NCBI GenBank assembly: GCA_039881145.1
Contig: JAYKKI010000037.1
Location: forward strand, 17,239,001-17,303,000
Origin: Druceiella hillmani
Lineage: Eukaryota; Arthropoda; Insecta; Lepidoptera; Hepialidae
Length of the DNA stretch: 64,000 nucleotides
Reading direction: 5' to 3'
The notes under the pieces were generated by a model, which searched no databases, was not told the DNA's origin, and saw nothing but the letters and a program-made list of their open reading frames with translations. The translations under genes and the position numbers were made by a program. Of this stretch, positions 47,401 to 60,100 are shown in pieces. Position 1 is the first letter of the stretch. Every line of letters begins with the position of its first letter.

Positions 47401-48980
47401 AGAATTATAAAAAAATTATATTGTCCAATACAAAAAGTACAACCATCTTTTGAGCAAATTAGAAAGGTTATATTAATTTATATCGATTCTTTGAGCGCGT
47501 CCTTACTTAACGTAAAAGGAAGGCCAAAAATTCCTTAGATAGTTGGATTCCACAAATTATAGCGCCAAATGCGGCGACTGGCGGGATTTTTTTCATTGCT
47601 TCGCTGAGTCTGAATTTGTTTAATATAGTTCTTAAGTTATGGTTGCTTTACGAAAAAAAAACAAGCCAACATTTCTTAAGTTCGGTTAGTTAAATTTGTA
47701 GTCGATACAAGTGAGGAAATTTAGGATTTAATATTACATGGAGGAAAAGTATAGTTATTCCAAAAGGATTGTTCCGTAAGTTATTCCAAAGTGATTCATG
47801 AATTTACAAAATTTTCTATGCGATTTTAAAAGTAATGTATTCAAAATATCAGCTTGATTTTTAATTAAATTTTGTGTCACAAAAATGTATTAAGCCATTT
47901 TAACTATATTTATTATTTTTTTGTAGACAAAATTTAATTTTGCTATCATAAAAAGTTGTGATTAGAAACGTAACTGCAGGCAAGTTTTCATTTTAATTAA
48001 TCTTAGTTAATTTCATCCTCTTCCCTTAGGAGTTTGCTTTAAATTTAGGAGAGAGATATGTCATTTTCCAGAGAGAAGTCAAAAGTTAGAATGCGCTTCA
48101 AATAATTATCTCAAGCTGGTTAATTCAAAAGCTTCTAAGATTTTTTTTTTCATATTCAGCTTAATAATAATCAAGTAGAAACTGAGTAATCTCCTTACTT
48201 TTATTTTTTTATTTGTTTCACTTATTTCAATCTTTATTGTCATTATTGTCGAACTTACTACTATATGAGCAAACTCTTCTAGTCATCCATTATGCAATAA
48301 AACAAGACCAACTATAAAAACTAAAAAAAATAATTAAAAAATGTTTAGATGGCATGGGTAAGTAAAAATGAATATAATAGAATAAAATAAGGGCAGGACT
48401 AGGGGATTATGAGATTCTTCCTCTCAAGCAGTTTTTCAGACGGCTTTTGGAAATATTTATACAGAGCAAGTTTCTGGTATCAATATCTGCTGGTTTATAA
48501 AGTTTCACAGTTTGAACAGAGGATTATTCATAAATGTGATTTCATATTTACAAAAAATTGTTTTGTTACAAAAAATTGGTTTGCAGAGCTCAGCCTTATG
48601 CTGTGAACAAAAATGTAATTAAATATGTTGTTTTATTATCAAAAAATATAAACAAAAATGTAATTTTTCTAATTTTTACTGTTTATTCTCCTTTTATCAT
48701 ATATGTCCTTATTTTTTTAAAATTTCTCTCTTGCCTGATAAATTTAAAAAAAAATTACGCTTTTACGATATAATTTTATATGAACATCTTGGATATCAAT
48801 TCATTGCAAAACTAAATACTAATTTAATTTAAATACTATTTTACTTAAAACGTTAATTTAGGTAACGACAAAATGACAATCTGTACTCTCATCTTTTGCC
48901 ACTCTGTACTCCCATCTTTTACAACCGAAAAACAAAAAATTGGCGTGACCTCATCAAATAACTGACATAGCACATTTTCG
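47401..48980. other. AT-rich intergenic DNA, no gene recognised
   Basis: Short frames at 48409-48606 and 48558-48773 have chance-like content. A short imperfect direct repeat ('ctctgtactcccatctttta' type) lies at about 48876-48921. Confidence 0.5.
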
Positions 48981-48984
48981 CTTT

Positions 48985-49148
48985 ATTACGGCGTGAATAG
49001 CGTATTCATTTGAACGTAGATCTATTAAGGAAATTGCGATTTGATGTATGTCTGCATTGAGTACTTCACTAAAACCAGATGGCGAATCAGTCATATTCTC
49101 TTTATCGCATTTCTTCTAAATTTAGTGAAATTATTAAGTAAATATGAA
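48985..49148. repeat. Diverged second copy of the 46845 repeat
   Basis: Shares 'cgtattcattt', 'ctattaaggaaat' near its left end and 'tttagtgaaattattaagta' at its right end with 46845-46995, in the same order and spacing. Confidence 0.5.
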
Positions 49149-49725
49149 ATGAAAAGTATCAAACCTAAAGACAAATATGAGGACATAAGTATTTAATGGT
49201 AGTATAGTTAGATATGTCTATGAAACCAAATTTAAAATAAACTCAATATTTTTAGAATTTTTTTCCGATATTAATTGCATTTAATAAGTAATTTCGATTA
49301 CAGTTAGAAAAACGCACATGAAAATATAGGATCCTGTAAAAAATCAAACGTAAAAAGAAATAATTAATTCACAATTTATAAAAAATAAAATATATTATTA
49401 TCTAATTGAAATAATATGAAATACATCGCCTGTAATTTTTATTGGAAATATGGGGCAATTAATATTATTGTCTAAAAACTTGAATCCCTATAAATAGAAG
49501 TTCTGACAAGAATATGAAGAGATAATGTTTAATGTACTATGCTTATTGAATTGTTTTATTAAAAAAGTGTTATATTCACTTTTTATTTAATTTTTATAAT
49601 AAGAGCCTTGCAAGTATTTTATTTCCACTACAGGTTTATAAATAATTTTAAGAGTATTTTACAGCCTTTACGAATTCTCACACAAAGCTTTTGCACAAAC
49701 GTGTAATGGACTTTAAAACGAGGTA

Positions 49726-49802
<77 letters not shown>

Positions 49803-51025
49803 CTATATTCGTAAGGACTTAACAACTTCCATAATTTATCTTGGCAAACAATTCTTGTTAAAACAAATAGAAGTTTCACAGTATATATCTGGAGCGGTAG
49901 AAAGCTCATAAAGATCTCGTTTGTCATTAATCATTTCAACATCGGAGTTCAACCATTAGCGCCGGTAACATAAAGAAAATCTTGACTTTGTTTACCGGTC
50001 TTTGAGTGGAGTTAGCGAGGAAAGCTTCATTGTCCCAAAAAGTTCGTGGAACGTTATCTGCGTCTTACTCGTGTTCAAGGTCACACCTAATGTTACCTAA
50101 ATAAGAGTCAGTTAAGTGTATGTTTTTGTACAATTCGTATTAATTTCTTTTGATTTAACTGTGTAAGCTAAGAGGCTTCTTGTACTATATATCATAACCA
50201 GTTATTATTGTTCAAGCTATTATTACATGATTTTCCTTCAATAGTAGTATAGATATACTGATACAGTTAAAATATCTATCTATACCATTAAATAATTTCC
50301 CAATATCTAGGTGAAAGACGATGAAGTATTTTTATTAACAGGGATTGGCCACTTTATTTATATCTGTTTCAGAAATCTATTCTCCATTAAATGTCAAGAG
50401 GAAATCTGTGTAAACAATCGAATTTGAAAGTTAAAATATGGTTGGCACAAATATATATTCGATTAGCTGACGACTATTTACAAAACTCATTGTATTATAC
50501 CCAGAGAGTTAATAAACTAAATACATTATCAAAATATGAACTTCAGAAAGTTTTACTATAAAAAATGTTACTAATACAAGTGTTATTTTACTGACACGTA
50601 TCGTGAAATAATACACGGTAAAAATGGACAACCCTCCATTTTTTGCGAAATCAGCAGGCGTTTAAAACATTTTGGGAGAATAATCGAAATTTCAACGCTG
50701 AAAAAGTCTAGATTGCGATATATTATAATAATAAAACAAACGTATAGGTAATCAAACAACCGTTATGATGCATTATTTTCTTTTCATTAATGTTGTTACT
50801 ACAATATTTTTCAGTGTAGCCAACAAATTATGTACGTACTTTAGGATAAAGTTTTCAATATAACCAAGCTTTTACTCTTGTTTCGATGTATATTTTTGTT
50901 GATTATTCTTAATGTTAGACATATTTACTTCAAAAACATTGGAAAAACTTTAATGTTAAAATCATGTAAGGATAAGATGGCCATTTAATTTACGGGTTAT
51001 TTTTCCTCTCCCTTTACCTTTTTCA
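49149..51025. other. AT-rich intergenic DNA with one microsatellite, no gene recognised
   Basis: Apart from the (TA)n tract at 49732 nothing was recognised. A GC-richer patch lies at about 49945-50090. Confidence 0.5.
49732..49801. repeat. (TA)n microsatellite
   Basis: Pure alternating TA of about 65 bases. Confidence 0.97.
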
Positions 51026-51394
51026 TTACTTTTTCTTTTTCTCGTTTAAGTTTTTCTTTAATCTTTCTTGTTTCTTCATTTTCTTGCCACTAACATTGCA
51101 AGAAATTTTGAATGGAGTGCAAGAATTGTTGAATGGAGTGCAATTTTCATACTGTCGTAATTTACATTGCAGATAATCTTCCATTTTTTTCAGCCTTGTA
51201 GTAATTTTCGCTACATCCCACGCAATCATATATGTTATCTCGGGATCAAAACTTTCACTGGCTAATTCTATCGTTTTTTCTTCCTCAGAGCCTGAATCTA
51301 ATTTAATTTTTTGCTTTTCAATACTAAGTTTTGTTGTAAACCTGTTATTTTTATTTTCCTTTTCCTTCTTTTCACTGTTGTAATCCGGAGATGT
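51026..51394 (-). CDS. Coding-like open frame, possible exon of an unknown protein
   Basis: On the minus strand a frame stays open for 122 codons, from just after a stop at 51395-51397 to a TAA at 51026. The first in-frame ATG gives 67 residues (51229 downward). The translation is hydrophilic, with an acidic block (DSGSEEEKTIELASESFDPE), then AWDVAKITTRLKKMEDYLQC, then a Lys-rich end. It also contains a small internal repeat (CTPFNNSCTPF). It is less Ile/Phe/Tyr-biased than chance frames here. A possible splice acceptor ('ttacaacag' on the minus strand) lies near 51375. I do not recognise a family. One such frame could arise by chance in 64 kb of this composition, so confidence is low. Confidence 0.25.
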   Translation of the reverse strand, partial: TSPDYNSEKKEKENKNNRFTTKLSIEKQKIKLDSGSEEEKTIELASESFDPEITYMIAWDVAKITTRLKKMEDYLQCKLRQYENCTPFNNSCTPFKISCNVSGKKMKKQERLKKNLNEKKKK

Positions 51395-51399
51395 TTAGA

Positions 51400-54300
51400 A
51401 TGTCGGTTAGACCGTTTCCGAATGTAAATATGCAATTCCACAACTAGGCACATGTCAGTCAGGTACTTTGAAGGAGAGTCTTTTTGCGGTGGCTTTTTGG
51501 GAACATCGTTATAAGATCTTTATGTTTAAGGCAGTGTTGGTGGTAATTCTTCTTGAACCTATTCAGATGTACGATTCTCAACCATCATTAGAACACAGGT
51601 TATTGTATTCGACGAAAAATATTAAAAAAATAATAAATTTTAAAAGTATAAACAATACAATATCAAATATCAACGTACTAAAAAATCTGAGGTAAATTGA
51701 AACTTTGAAGTTAAAAAATACTAATTTTTTAATTTTTTTTACTAAAACAACGTACACAGTAAACGCTCACTAATCTTAGTTCACGACATCTAAAGCAAAA
51801 ACAGCAAAATTTGTTGGTTGGGCGTTTCATCCGGCTGACCGTATCATATTGAATTACCCTACCCTTATTACCCCGGATGCCGAGAGGTGACCGGGTGCCG
51901 AAACACAGGCTTGATTGTATTTATACATTATATAGTGCATTCACAGTGATTTGTTATGACGTATTTTAATAGTCTTGGAAAAAGATATCGCTTTATGAGC
52001 GGCATAGCGTGCCAAGCGAAAGATAATATAATAACTGAAATATTATTCTGAAAAAAAAACATATATCTACATTTGTGATTTCGTACAAGTAGATTAAAAA
52101 GCAATGTATAATAATTTTGTAAGTCAAAGAACACGAACCTAATATCTGAGTTAATCCGAGTGCACAGCTAGTATAATTATTTGAGATATTCATTATTTAT
52201 GTGTTCACAAGGGTCACACTACTTGTCCAAAGGTGTATAGATTCAGGAGATCAATTATATTTTTTGTTTACGGTATACCCACACATATGGCAACTTACGT
52301 ATATCACGTATATATAACGTTTGTTGCCATACTTACCAACGTAATGGCGAATAATCCGCGAGGCGCACTGACTTGTCAGTGTATTGAAATTTTAAACATG
52401 TTCAAATTTTGTAATTTTGCAATATTGCTCTCTAAATTTTTGGCGTTTCATAAAATTATTTTGCGGTATATTAAGTTTACTATATTACCATATGTTTTAT
52501 AATTTTAAGTTCATTCTATTAAATGTGTAATATTTTAAAGTATGAGTGTAATTAAAATGGTGGATGGGGTTCTAAGCAGTACATAGCCATTCGAGAATAC
52601 ATATCACTGTAAAATACTAAGACTGCCTTCATATTACTGTAAAATAAACACAATCAAAACATCATTTCTATTGTGCACCACATCATTTCTATTGTGCTCA
52701 GATCGGGCACAATAGAAAGGATGTGTGACGAAAGAAAACAATACTTTTAAATTAAACGATGTCAAAGATTTCTACTTGAAGCCATGTCATTTAATAAGCC
52801 CCGCGGCATGGCTGTACAAACTTTATTAATGTTGATATCCGATGTAATAGATAGATTTATGATGAATATCTTCTGCGAAAATATTCTGTAATGGATAGGA
52901 TATGTTCTGTAATACGATGTCTCAGTAATATCGGCTACAAGCCGGTCTTGCCAGCGCTAGCATTACAACATCTCTGGATTTCTGTTTCGAAGCGCAAATT
53001 CATTGTGATGCAAATATGTTAGAATGCAATGCATTTTTTGTGTAAAATAATATTAAAGTTCGTGTATTCTTATACATTTAAAAAAATATTTTAATGATTA
53101 CTCAAAAATATCTCATTTGTGATTACTTTGTATTAATTTAATTTTCTGTATAACTTGACATTTAATTAAATTACTATTTCTATCTAAATTTTTAATATTA
53201 ATTTATTATATATATGTATATATTTTTATGTTATATTTATACTTATAAATTGTTAGAAACGCTTCATCTTATTTATCCGATTTCTTTTAAATATAACATA
53301 TAATCTATATTATCTAAGTTACATGGTATACATGACGAAAGCACACACTAATAAGAAAATTATATTTTTTAATCACAGATACCAAATTAATCCATCTTAA
53401 ATTACTAACGTGAATGTAAGAATAAAGTTTACAATACCTGAACTGTCAATCTGATCGTTTACAAACATTTTCTTTTAAAATTTAATGGAGTATAGGTGTT
53501 TATAAATTTTCATTTCTTATTACCTCTTTTCAAATTTTACTCCTGGGATTTCATTTGATGAATTTTATATCATAGTACCTCGGCATCAATAGTGATTAGT
53601 TGACCGTGTATTTGATTAAAACCCTATGAAGTTTCAGACACTTTCATTGAGAAAAATAAGGTCTAACTAAGTGCAAGGAAATAGTGAGCACAATAACTTT
53701 TTCTGAAATAGTCTCTGAATTGGCACTGGTGTATTAAAGTGAATTGAAAAATATATAGATAGTCAGAAATTTCTGTGGTAACACGAAAAGAATGCACAAT
53801 TTTAAATAAGTTTCACTACATCATTTTTCTGACAATACCTTGGCGCTTGATAGGAACATGCTGGGTTGTCTCATTGAATATTTAGTTGTTTTGAGTAAGC
53901 TGCTCACAAAATTTCATTCCATTTGGTAACAAGCAACAAAATGTACATACTTGAATAAAAGCTACACGTTTTCATCGAATTGTAAATTTAATAGAATCAT
54001 AAAAATTAATAGTTCTAAATTCAAACATCACAAAATGAGAGTCTTGTATATAATTTATCGCCAATAGGTATCTATTTCTATTTGCAAAGTATGCTTATAA
54101 AAAATAAACAAATGGAAGAGAGATTCGAATTAAATAAAATATGGTTTAACAACCTGTCGAAGCTGTCCGGTAATTAACGTACGCAAAACCCAAGATTAAC
54201 TTGACAGGAAATGTAACTGATGAGAAAATGTAAGATGTATGAGCATCGAATAATTTATATGAGATTTAAAGTATCCAATAGATGGTTCATTGAAAAAAAA

Positions 54301-56439
54301 TTAGAATATCTAGCATGTATTGCCAAATATAAAATGTCTGGGATAACCTACCTCTTCGATTCATGTAGTAAGATCTTAAATTGGTTTATACCCTTGATTA
54401 AAGCTTGACTGGTAGTTTAAATTTTTATTGAGCAGTAAAATCCTTCTAAACCCTTTTCAACTTTACCTTATTTTATTTCCCTTTAGAGACCTTTGGTTTT
54501 TCTAATATAAATTTATCCTTGATAGCATCACTTTAACAATAACTAGTAATAATCAAAAAGTGAAGCCTCATGAAAATCTCGTCAAAAAGAAGAAACAGTC
54601 GCTGGTGTAATAAAATTTCTTTATAATTCGTTAAAAGTGTTAAATAATATTCGTAAAGCTTCGTTACTTTCATTAAATTATTATTTCATTGTTGTTAGCG
54701 GTCCTAGAGTAAGTTTCCAAGATGGCGTATCTAAAGAGTCTGAAGATGCTGTGTCTGTTAGACCCCTATCTTTACCTTCGTTTGCGTTAAAACCTAAATA
54801 TCTCGTGAAATGTCGGTGTTATGACATAAAAAGTGTCGTGCAACTATTAACGAGTTATAGTGCGTCTCTTTTTCCCTACTTAATGATAAAATCTTAAAAT
54901 TATAAAATACAATATTGAATGGCACTATGTTTTCTATAATTTTTCGTAGAAATGCAATTTTGTAAAATTAGTAAAAAAGTATAGGAGAAAAAACGCGCCA
55001 AAAAATTGCAGTTTTTGCCAAAAAATTCTCAATTCATAGATTTTGAAAAATATTTTTTAGTATATGGAATACCTTTACATAGAAGGCAATTATACTAAAA
55101 TGATAAATGTAGTACTTATAAATGTCTTTGTATTAACATCGAAGTTTTGCAGATTCGAACACTATCTATACATTCGAATCTTATGGCAATCGCCGTCATA
55201 ACGATTACCATTCAAAACATTTTATTTTCTCCACGTGAAATGTGTATTATTTTTCTTTTATATGTAGATAATTAAGCAATATGATTTACAGCATATCATG
55301 ATTTCTAATTTAAAATTCAAATAAAAATTATTTTTATACTTTTGCCAAGAATTCGCGACAGCAATGGAGTGGTTATTGTATTGCTTCTAAATTACGGTTT
55401 TCTGTCCAATTTGAAATGCTTCTCTTTTATAAAATGTATTAGAGTGCGCAGCTCCCCTGCTAAGGTTAAGTTACTATTTCCATCATATGTATTCCATATT
55501 CAACTGAAACATTAATAAAATCCAACGGCGAACTGAAAATCGAAATCAATTTATTAAATAAATTTATGAAATGGCAGACACTTGGGAAAAGTTATAGCAA
55601 GACACGACGAACTCCATTTTATGAGTATAAATCACATTTTATGAAGATATTAGTTGTTAATGAAAGTAATGTTTTATTATTTTAATGATATCGAAAAAAT
55701 TAAGTTCCCAACATACTCGTGATTAAAATTAACACTTATTAATTATATCATATTTTCACGTCATTGTTCATTGTTGACAACGGGAGCTGAAATTATTTTC
55801 TAATTATGAAACTCTGCTAGAAGATATCTCTCATAAATGTTTATACCATTGAGATGTTTTGTGTCTTGATTGTTGATTTTTTAAAGCATTCACATGTTCT
55901 CTTTATATACAAAACATTAATAAAATTATTTTCCGTCATTTCGAGTTATTTCTCATATAGAAACAGAATGTAATATCCAAGACACTCCTGTTTTTATTTA
56001 CTTATATTATTTCCAAATTTACTTTCTAAGAATTTTTTTTTGTGCATTCACCTTTTTCCGTACATTTACTGTCAATTTTGTTACTAATGCCCAAACGTTT
56101 GCATGCACCAATGTTACCTTTCAAATTCTGACACTTTGATATTGCTGAAATTTAAAAAAAAATTATATTAAATTTTTTATTTAAATTACATTTAAAAAAA
56201 ATATATTTAAATTTAAAAAAATTTAATATTACATTATACATCCGTATATATCTTTCGGTCGATTATTTAAAATAATTTTATAAAGCATAAAAATTCAGAA
56301 AGAGAAACATTTTTAACACCCGGTTTTTTACACAGTTTAATAAGATAGAATGTACTATAGGCGTTTTGTACAGCAATGATACGGTCCTGGCAACGACAAG
56401 AAAGCGGTGAAGGTATAAATGTATGAAAATATATGAACG
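51400..56439. other. AT-rich intergenic DNA, no gene recognised
   Basis: Short frames such as 52233-52502 and 54637-54897 show no known domain. The latter sits in a slightly GC-richer patch (54700-54860). A GC-richer patch is also seen at 51800-51905. One hairpin (52679) is listed separately. Confidence 0.45.
52659..52725. repeat. Hairpin with a duplicated left arm
   Basis: The 19-base arm 52679-52697 pairs with 52707-52725 with one mismatch around a 9-base loop. A second copy of the left arm ('catcatttctattgtgca') lies immediately upstream at about 52660-52677, so two left arms compete for one right arm. Confidence 0.8.
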
Positions 56440-56650
56440 CGTTTTAGCACTGGGACGCCGCCGCCGGTAACGGCGCGACGGCGCGACGGCGCCAAAAAAC
56501 CCGTCGCCGTGCGGTTGGCGATGCTATCAATCTTCCGATTGACATCGCCACGGAAAAATGCACATCGCTACATAATTACGTAAAGTTGTGCATAAGTAGT
56601 AGTAGTAGTGTGCTTGTGCTTGAGCCCGCGGGGAACGCAGTGTGATGCGA
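56440..56650. other. GC-rich island with hairpin
   Basis: In an AT-rich window, this stretch carries tandem 'gcgacggc' units ('ggcgcgacggcgcgacggcg') and many CpGs. It also holds a hairpin at 56516-56550 (tggcgatg...tcaatc pairing with gattga...catcgcca) and a short (AGT)n run near 56598. No coding frame or known terminal repeat was recognised. It could be the end of a GC-rich DNA transposon or a decayed CpG-rich element. Confidence 0.5.
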
Positions 56651-57044
56651 AATTCCCAATATCATGGCGATAATAAGATAAGTTTCATTAAAATATTTGT
56701 GATGTATAATACTTAAATACTGTATCGTTACATTATTTAAGTTTGTCAAAGTAACATCCTTCTTAATAATTTTTGATTTACGTCTACTACTAGGTAATTT
56801 AATATGTTTATGTTAAAGGAAAATCAAATTAATTAAAATTAATTTAAAAAAACCTTACTATGAAATTAATATTAGGTGGGAACTGCCCCGAAAAAAGGAA
56901 AATACACGTTAGACTCAATAAAATAAATACAATTAATAACACCGACCGTCTCAAACGTCTTAGTCGAGATTAAGAGCTCACGTCATTATTTTCGCTTCAA
57001 TTAGGACTCATAATATTATAATAAATAAAAATGATGCTACTAAA
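56651..57044. other. AT-rich DNA, no feature recognised
   Basis: Nothing recognised; it lies directly downstream (on the minus strand) of the P-like transposase remnant. Confidence 0.45.
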
Positions 57045-57475
57045 TATATCTTTTTTTGCCATTTCCTTTATTGTGTTGAATAGCTCGGCTGTAAAACCCG
57101 GTTCGCAACTTACTCTCTGATATAATTTCTTAAGTGTGTCAATATGAGGTAAACAAGGATCAAATTTTTCACGGATATAATTATAACCCCTTGGACTACA
57201 GAGATGGAGTTAGTGCAAATTGTTTAAGCTCTTTACTATATTCACTAGAATTGGGCTTTTTTACCAGCTCTTTTTCATTTACCCTATTCGCTAACAATTG
57301 CAACGTTTCATTAATGCTTGATATGGTAAGGTCGTTTAAGGTATCCCGAAAATCTGGACCTTTTTTAAATTCTTCAAGTACCGCTTGTGTATCATTTTTT
57401 TCTTTCTCTTAGATTTAGCCGTTAAGTTCCTGATGTTCCGCTGCTAATGTTTTGGCTTTTCTTTGAATTTATTAT
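57045..57475 (-). pseudogene. P-element/THAP9-like transposase fragment, broken
   Basis: Minus-strand reading gives, in order, a coiled-coil-like segment ([16 protein letters not shown], with two stops after it) and a helical stretch (LEEFKKGPDF to LQLLANRV). Next comes KELKQFALT, then after a one-base frame change CSPRGYNYIREKF, CLPHIDTLKKLY and EPGFTAELFNTIKE. The sequence FALT..(Y)SP..Y.Y.R..F..CLPH..TL..(W)Y......EPGFT is characteristic of P-element and THAP9 transposases, just after the THAP zinc finger and leucine zipper. The THAP domain and the catalytic RNase-H-like part were not found nearby. The piece therefore looks like a single decayed exon or an internally truncated transposon copy. 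Stops and the frame change make it non-functional. Confidence 0.72.
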
Positions 57476-57551
57476 ATTTAAAAATAAGCATCTTTTTTCT
57501 TGGCGACAAGCCACGTCGATTGCTCAGACGAAATACCTCTCTCTCTATCTC

Positions 57552-57668
<117 letters not shown>

Positions 57669-58055
57669 ACATAATGTGAAAGACAGCTACCAGTTTTACT
57701 ATAAATATTTCATTACTATGTCGTGTGACATAAAACACAAAACAGAAAAATATTTACAATATTATTTTGAACTAAATAGACGAATTGAGACGAATCTTTC
57801 GAAATATGGGAATTACGGTAATGACAAATGTTAGAAGGAAAACTGCTTTAACATCTTGAAAAAGGCGTCTCGGGGAAAACCGTCTCTGGTAAACAGAAAA
57901 CTATAAATTAAGTAGTGGTTATCTAGGAAAACAATGTTTGTGTGTCAGTAAGATTTTGCTCAGCAAAATGTTTATTATGTCTCCGGGAAATAAAATAAAT
58001 TTAATTTTACCATTCTTTTATATAATTTACGACTATCTGAACATTTATATACATG
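57669..58055. other. Unannotated AT-rich DNA between microsatellites
   Basis: Nothing recognised. Confidence 0.45.
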
Positions 58056-58062
58056 CATACAT

Positions 58063-58104
<42 letters not shown>

Positions 58105-58109
58105 GTATT

Positions 58110-58176
<67 letters not shown>
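58056..58176. repeat. (CA)n/(TA)n microsatellite
   Basis: A short CA run passes into about 100 bases of alternating TA. The open frames spanning it are repeat artefacts. Confidence 0.96.
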
Positions 58177-58177
<1 letters not shown>

Positions 58178-59870
58178 TGTTTATGCATTCGAGTATTCCT
58201 GGAAAAATATTCAGGAAAAGATAATTATATGTTGCGTGATGTGCGGAAAAAGAACAGATGTCCAGACAATTTTCATCTGTTTGTCTGTGAGCGTATTCTT
58301 TTTCACTTATATAAAAAAACTAACAGAGTTTCGATAACCGTACAATAAAAAGCGCACAAAAAGTGTAAAATAATGAAAATACGAGTACTTAGTTGAAGCT
58401 TTTGCGGTAAAATATCGTTTTCGAACATAAATACTTTTTTAACACTGCTTCTGATAGTTATACAACCTGATACTTTTTGGAGATTTCGTTGTCATGTATA
58501 ATTCTTTTTAATAATATTATTAAGTAACAATAAAGTAACTGACGTTTCTTAAAATTCTATACTATGTAACAGTTAATTAAACAGTTCTTCACTAAAAATA
58601 TACCGGCGAACATCTATTCTCTTCACTTAATCTTATTATTTAAGCATGAAAGTTTCACAGCTATTAGATAAATCGTTTTTGGGCCGCTTAAAAACAATTG
58701 AACGAAATTTAGACAAAAGTCAGAGACAGTCACGTGAGAGTTTTGCATAAATTATCCTGATAGAAACCAACATACTTTTGAAAAATTATATCATCGCAAA
58801 AATGAGATAATGAATATTAAGGTTAGATTTAAATTACATTGCCATGAAAAAGCGTAAATAAATTCTAACGAAACTTTAAAATCATTTCTGTGAAGAAATA
58901 GTTTTCATGGTATCCATTAATCTAAGAAAATTTGTACACTTCACGATTTTTCGGTTTAAAATAAATTGCCTTTCATACCTGCAAACTATTAACGCAATAA
59001 CACAAGAATAGATGTATTCAATATTAAGTTATTTGTACCTTTGTTCTGAAGTCGAGTGTACCGAACAACCTAAAAGGAATATACTTTCAAATGTATAAAA
59101 AGTATAGGTTAAATATTTTTTAAACATAAACGATAAACGATAACATTACCTCTTTATATTCCATATCCCAATTACCGATATTTTGTTCCGACAATCGATG
59201 ATAACTGACTGTAACTTAATTTATAGAAAAAACACTCTCGTAAAACTAAAATTTACTTATAGAAACGATTATTTTTAAGCTTAGTACTAGCAAAATCTTT
59301 TGGTACTAGCAAAATTTAGCTTCTGTAAATTGATAAGTTCCATTAAATAAATAAAAAAAATCACTATATCTTGAATATATATGAATCGAAAGTTCGACTG
59401 ATTTGCATAGTGAAAATTCCATCCCATCTTTTAATTAAAAACCGACTCCGAACTTGCAACAGACGGGAAATTCGGTAGGGTGTCTACTTTTTTACCAGCA
59501 AGCTGTCGTTGATTAACATTTCTTTTGAAGTTCAGAATGCGCTACGAAGTTCGGCAAAATGTGAATATTTTTTACCTTTTAAAGAATAAATATGAATGAT
59601 TTACTCATAAATTATGTTTTTAGAAAACATAATAAAGTTGAACCGGATATTTCTTTTTATTTGATTCTTTATTATCGAAGTTTTGCTTTCATTTTCAACC
59701 TTATTGACAATATTAATTGAAATAAAAAAATGCATATATGAGACATATTGAATTAAAAAGTATTTAAATTAAATAATTTTTTTCTCTCTTCTTTTATAAG
59801 GTTATAGTGTTTATAGGAAATAAAGACTTTTCATGAGAAAATGTTAATAATATTTTCTATTTTGAGTATT
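58177..59870. other. AT-rich intergenic DNA, no gene recognised
   Basis: No open frame of note. A direct repeat 'tactagcaaaat' occurs at 59285 and 59303. Confidence 0.5.
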
Positions 59871-60100
59871 GAATATATTTGGCGTTAATTTTGTAGAAAT
59901 TCATTATTCACAATTAAATGAAACTGCGTGATGTAGTATTATTTCTACTTTCTTTAAGTTCTTTACCACGACCTAGGTTTCGTTGTATTACGTATAATAG
60001 CCCACATGAAGATGTTATAATACAACGAAACCTAGGTTGTAGTAAAGAACTTAAAGAAAGTAGAAAAAATACTACATCAAGTAGTTTCATTTAATTGTGA
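59871..60100 (-). mobile_element. Miniature fold-back derived from the two ends of the Penelope family
   Basis: An 83-base arm (59908-59990) is the near-perfect reverse complement of 60018-60100, around a 27-base centre. Both arms match the terminal sequence of the large palindrome (7482 onward and up to 12423): 'caattaaatgaaact', 'gatgtagtattatttctact', 'accacgacctaggtttcgtt'. The tail homologous to 12424-12459 is again present at one end only (59871-59907), in the matching orientation if the element is read on the minus strand. The whole protein-coding interior is absent. A weak target-site-like similarity ('ttctattt') flanks it at about 59855-59862 and 60106-60113. Confidence 0.8.
60002..60042 (+). 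ncRNA. Degenerate hammerhead-like motif in the miniature fold-back
   Basis: Same layout as the motif at 12324-12364, with GAAA and the cctagg stem III palindrome kept. The invariant first C of the core is A here (ATGAAGA), and stem II and stem I each carry substitutions. A C-to-A change at that core position is known to abolish hammerhead cleavage, so this copy should be inactive. The left arm holds only the 3' half of a second motif. Confidence 0.55.

Noticed and set aside
50030..50055. Mariner-like terminal phrase 'gtcccaaaaagttcgtgg'
   Set aside because: No matching inverted end, no transposase and no TA target duplication were seen, so it is probably chance.
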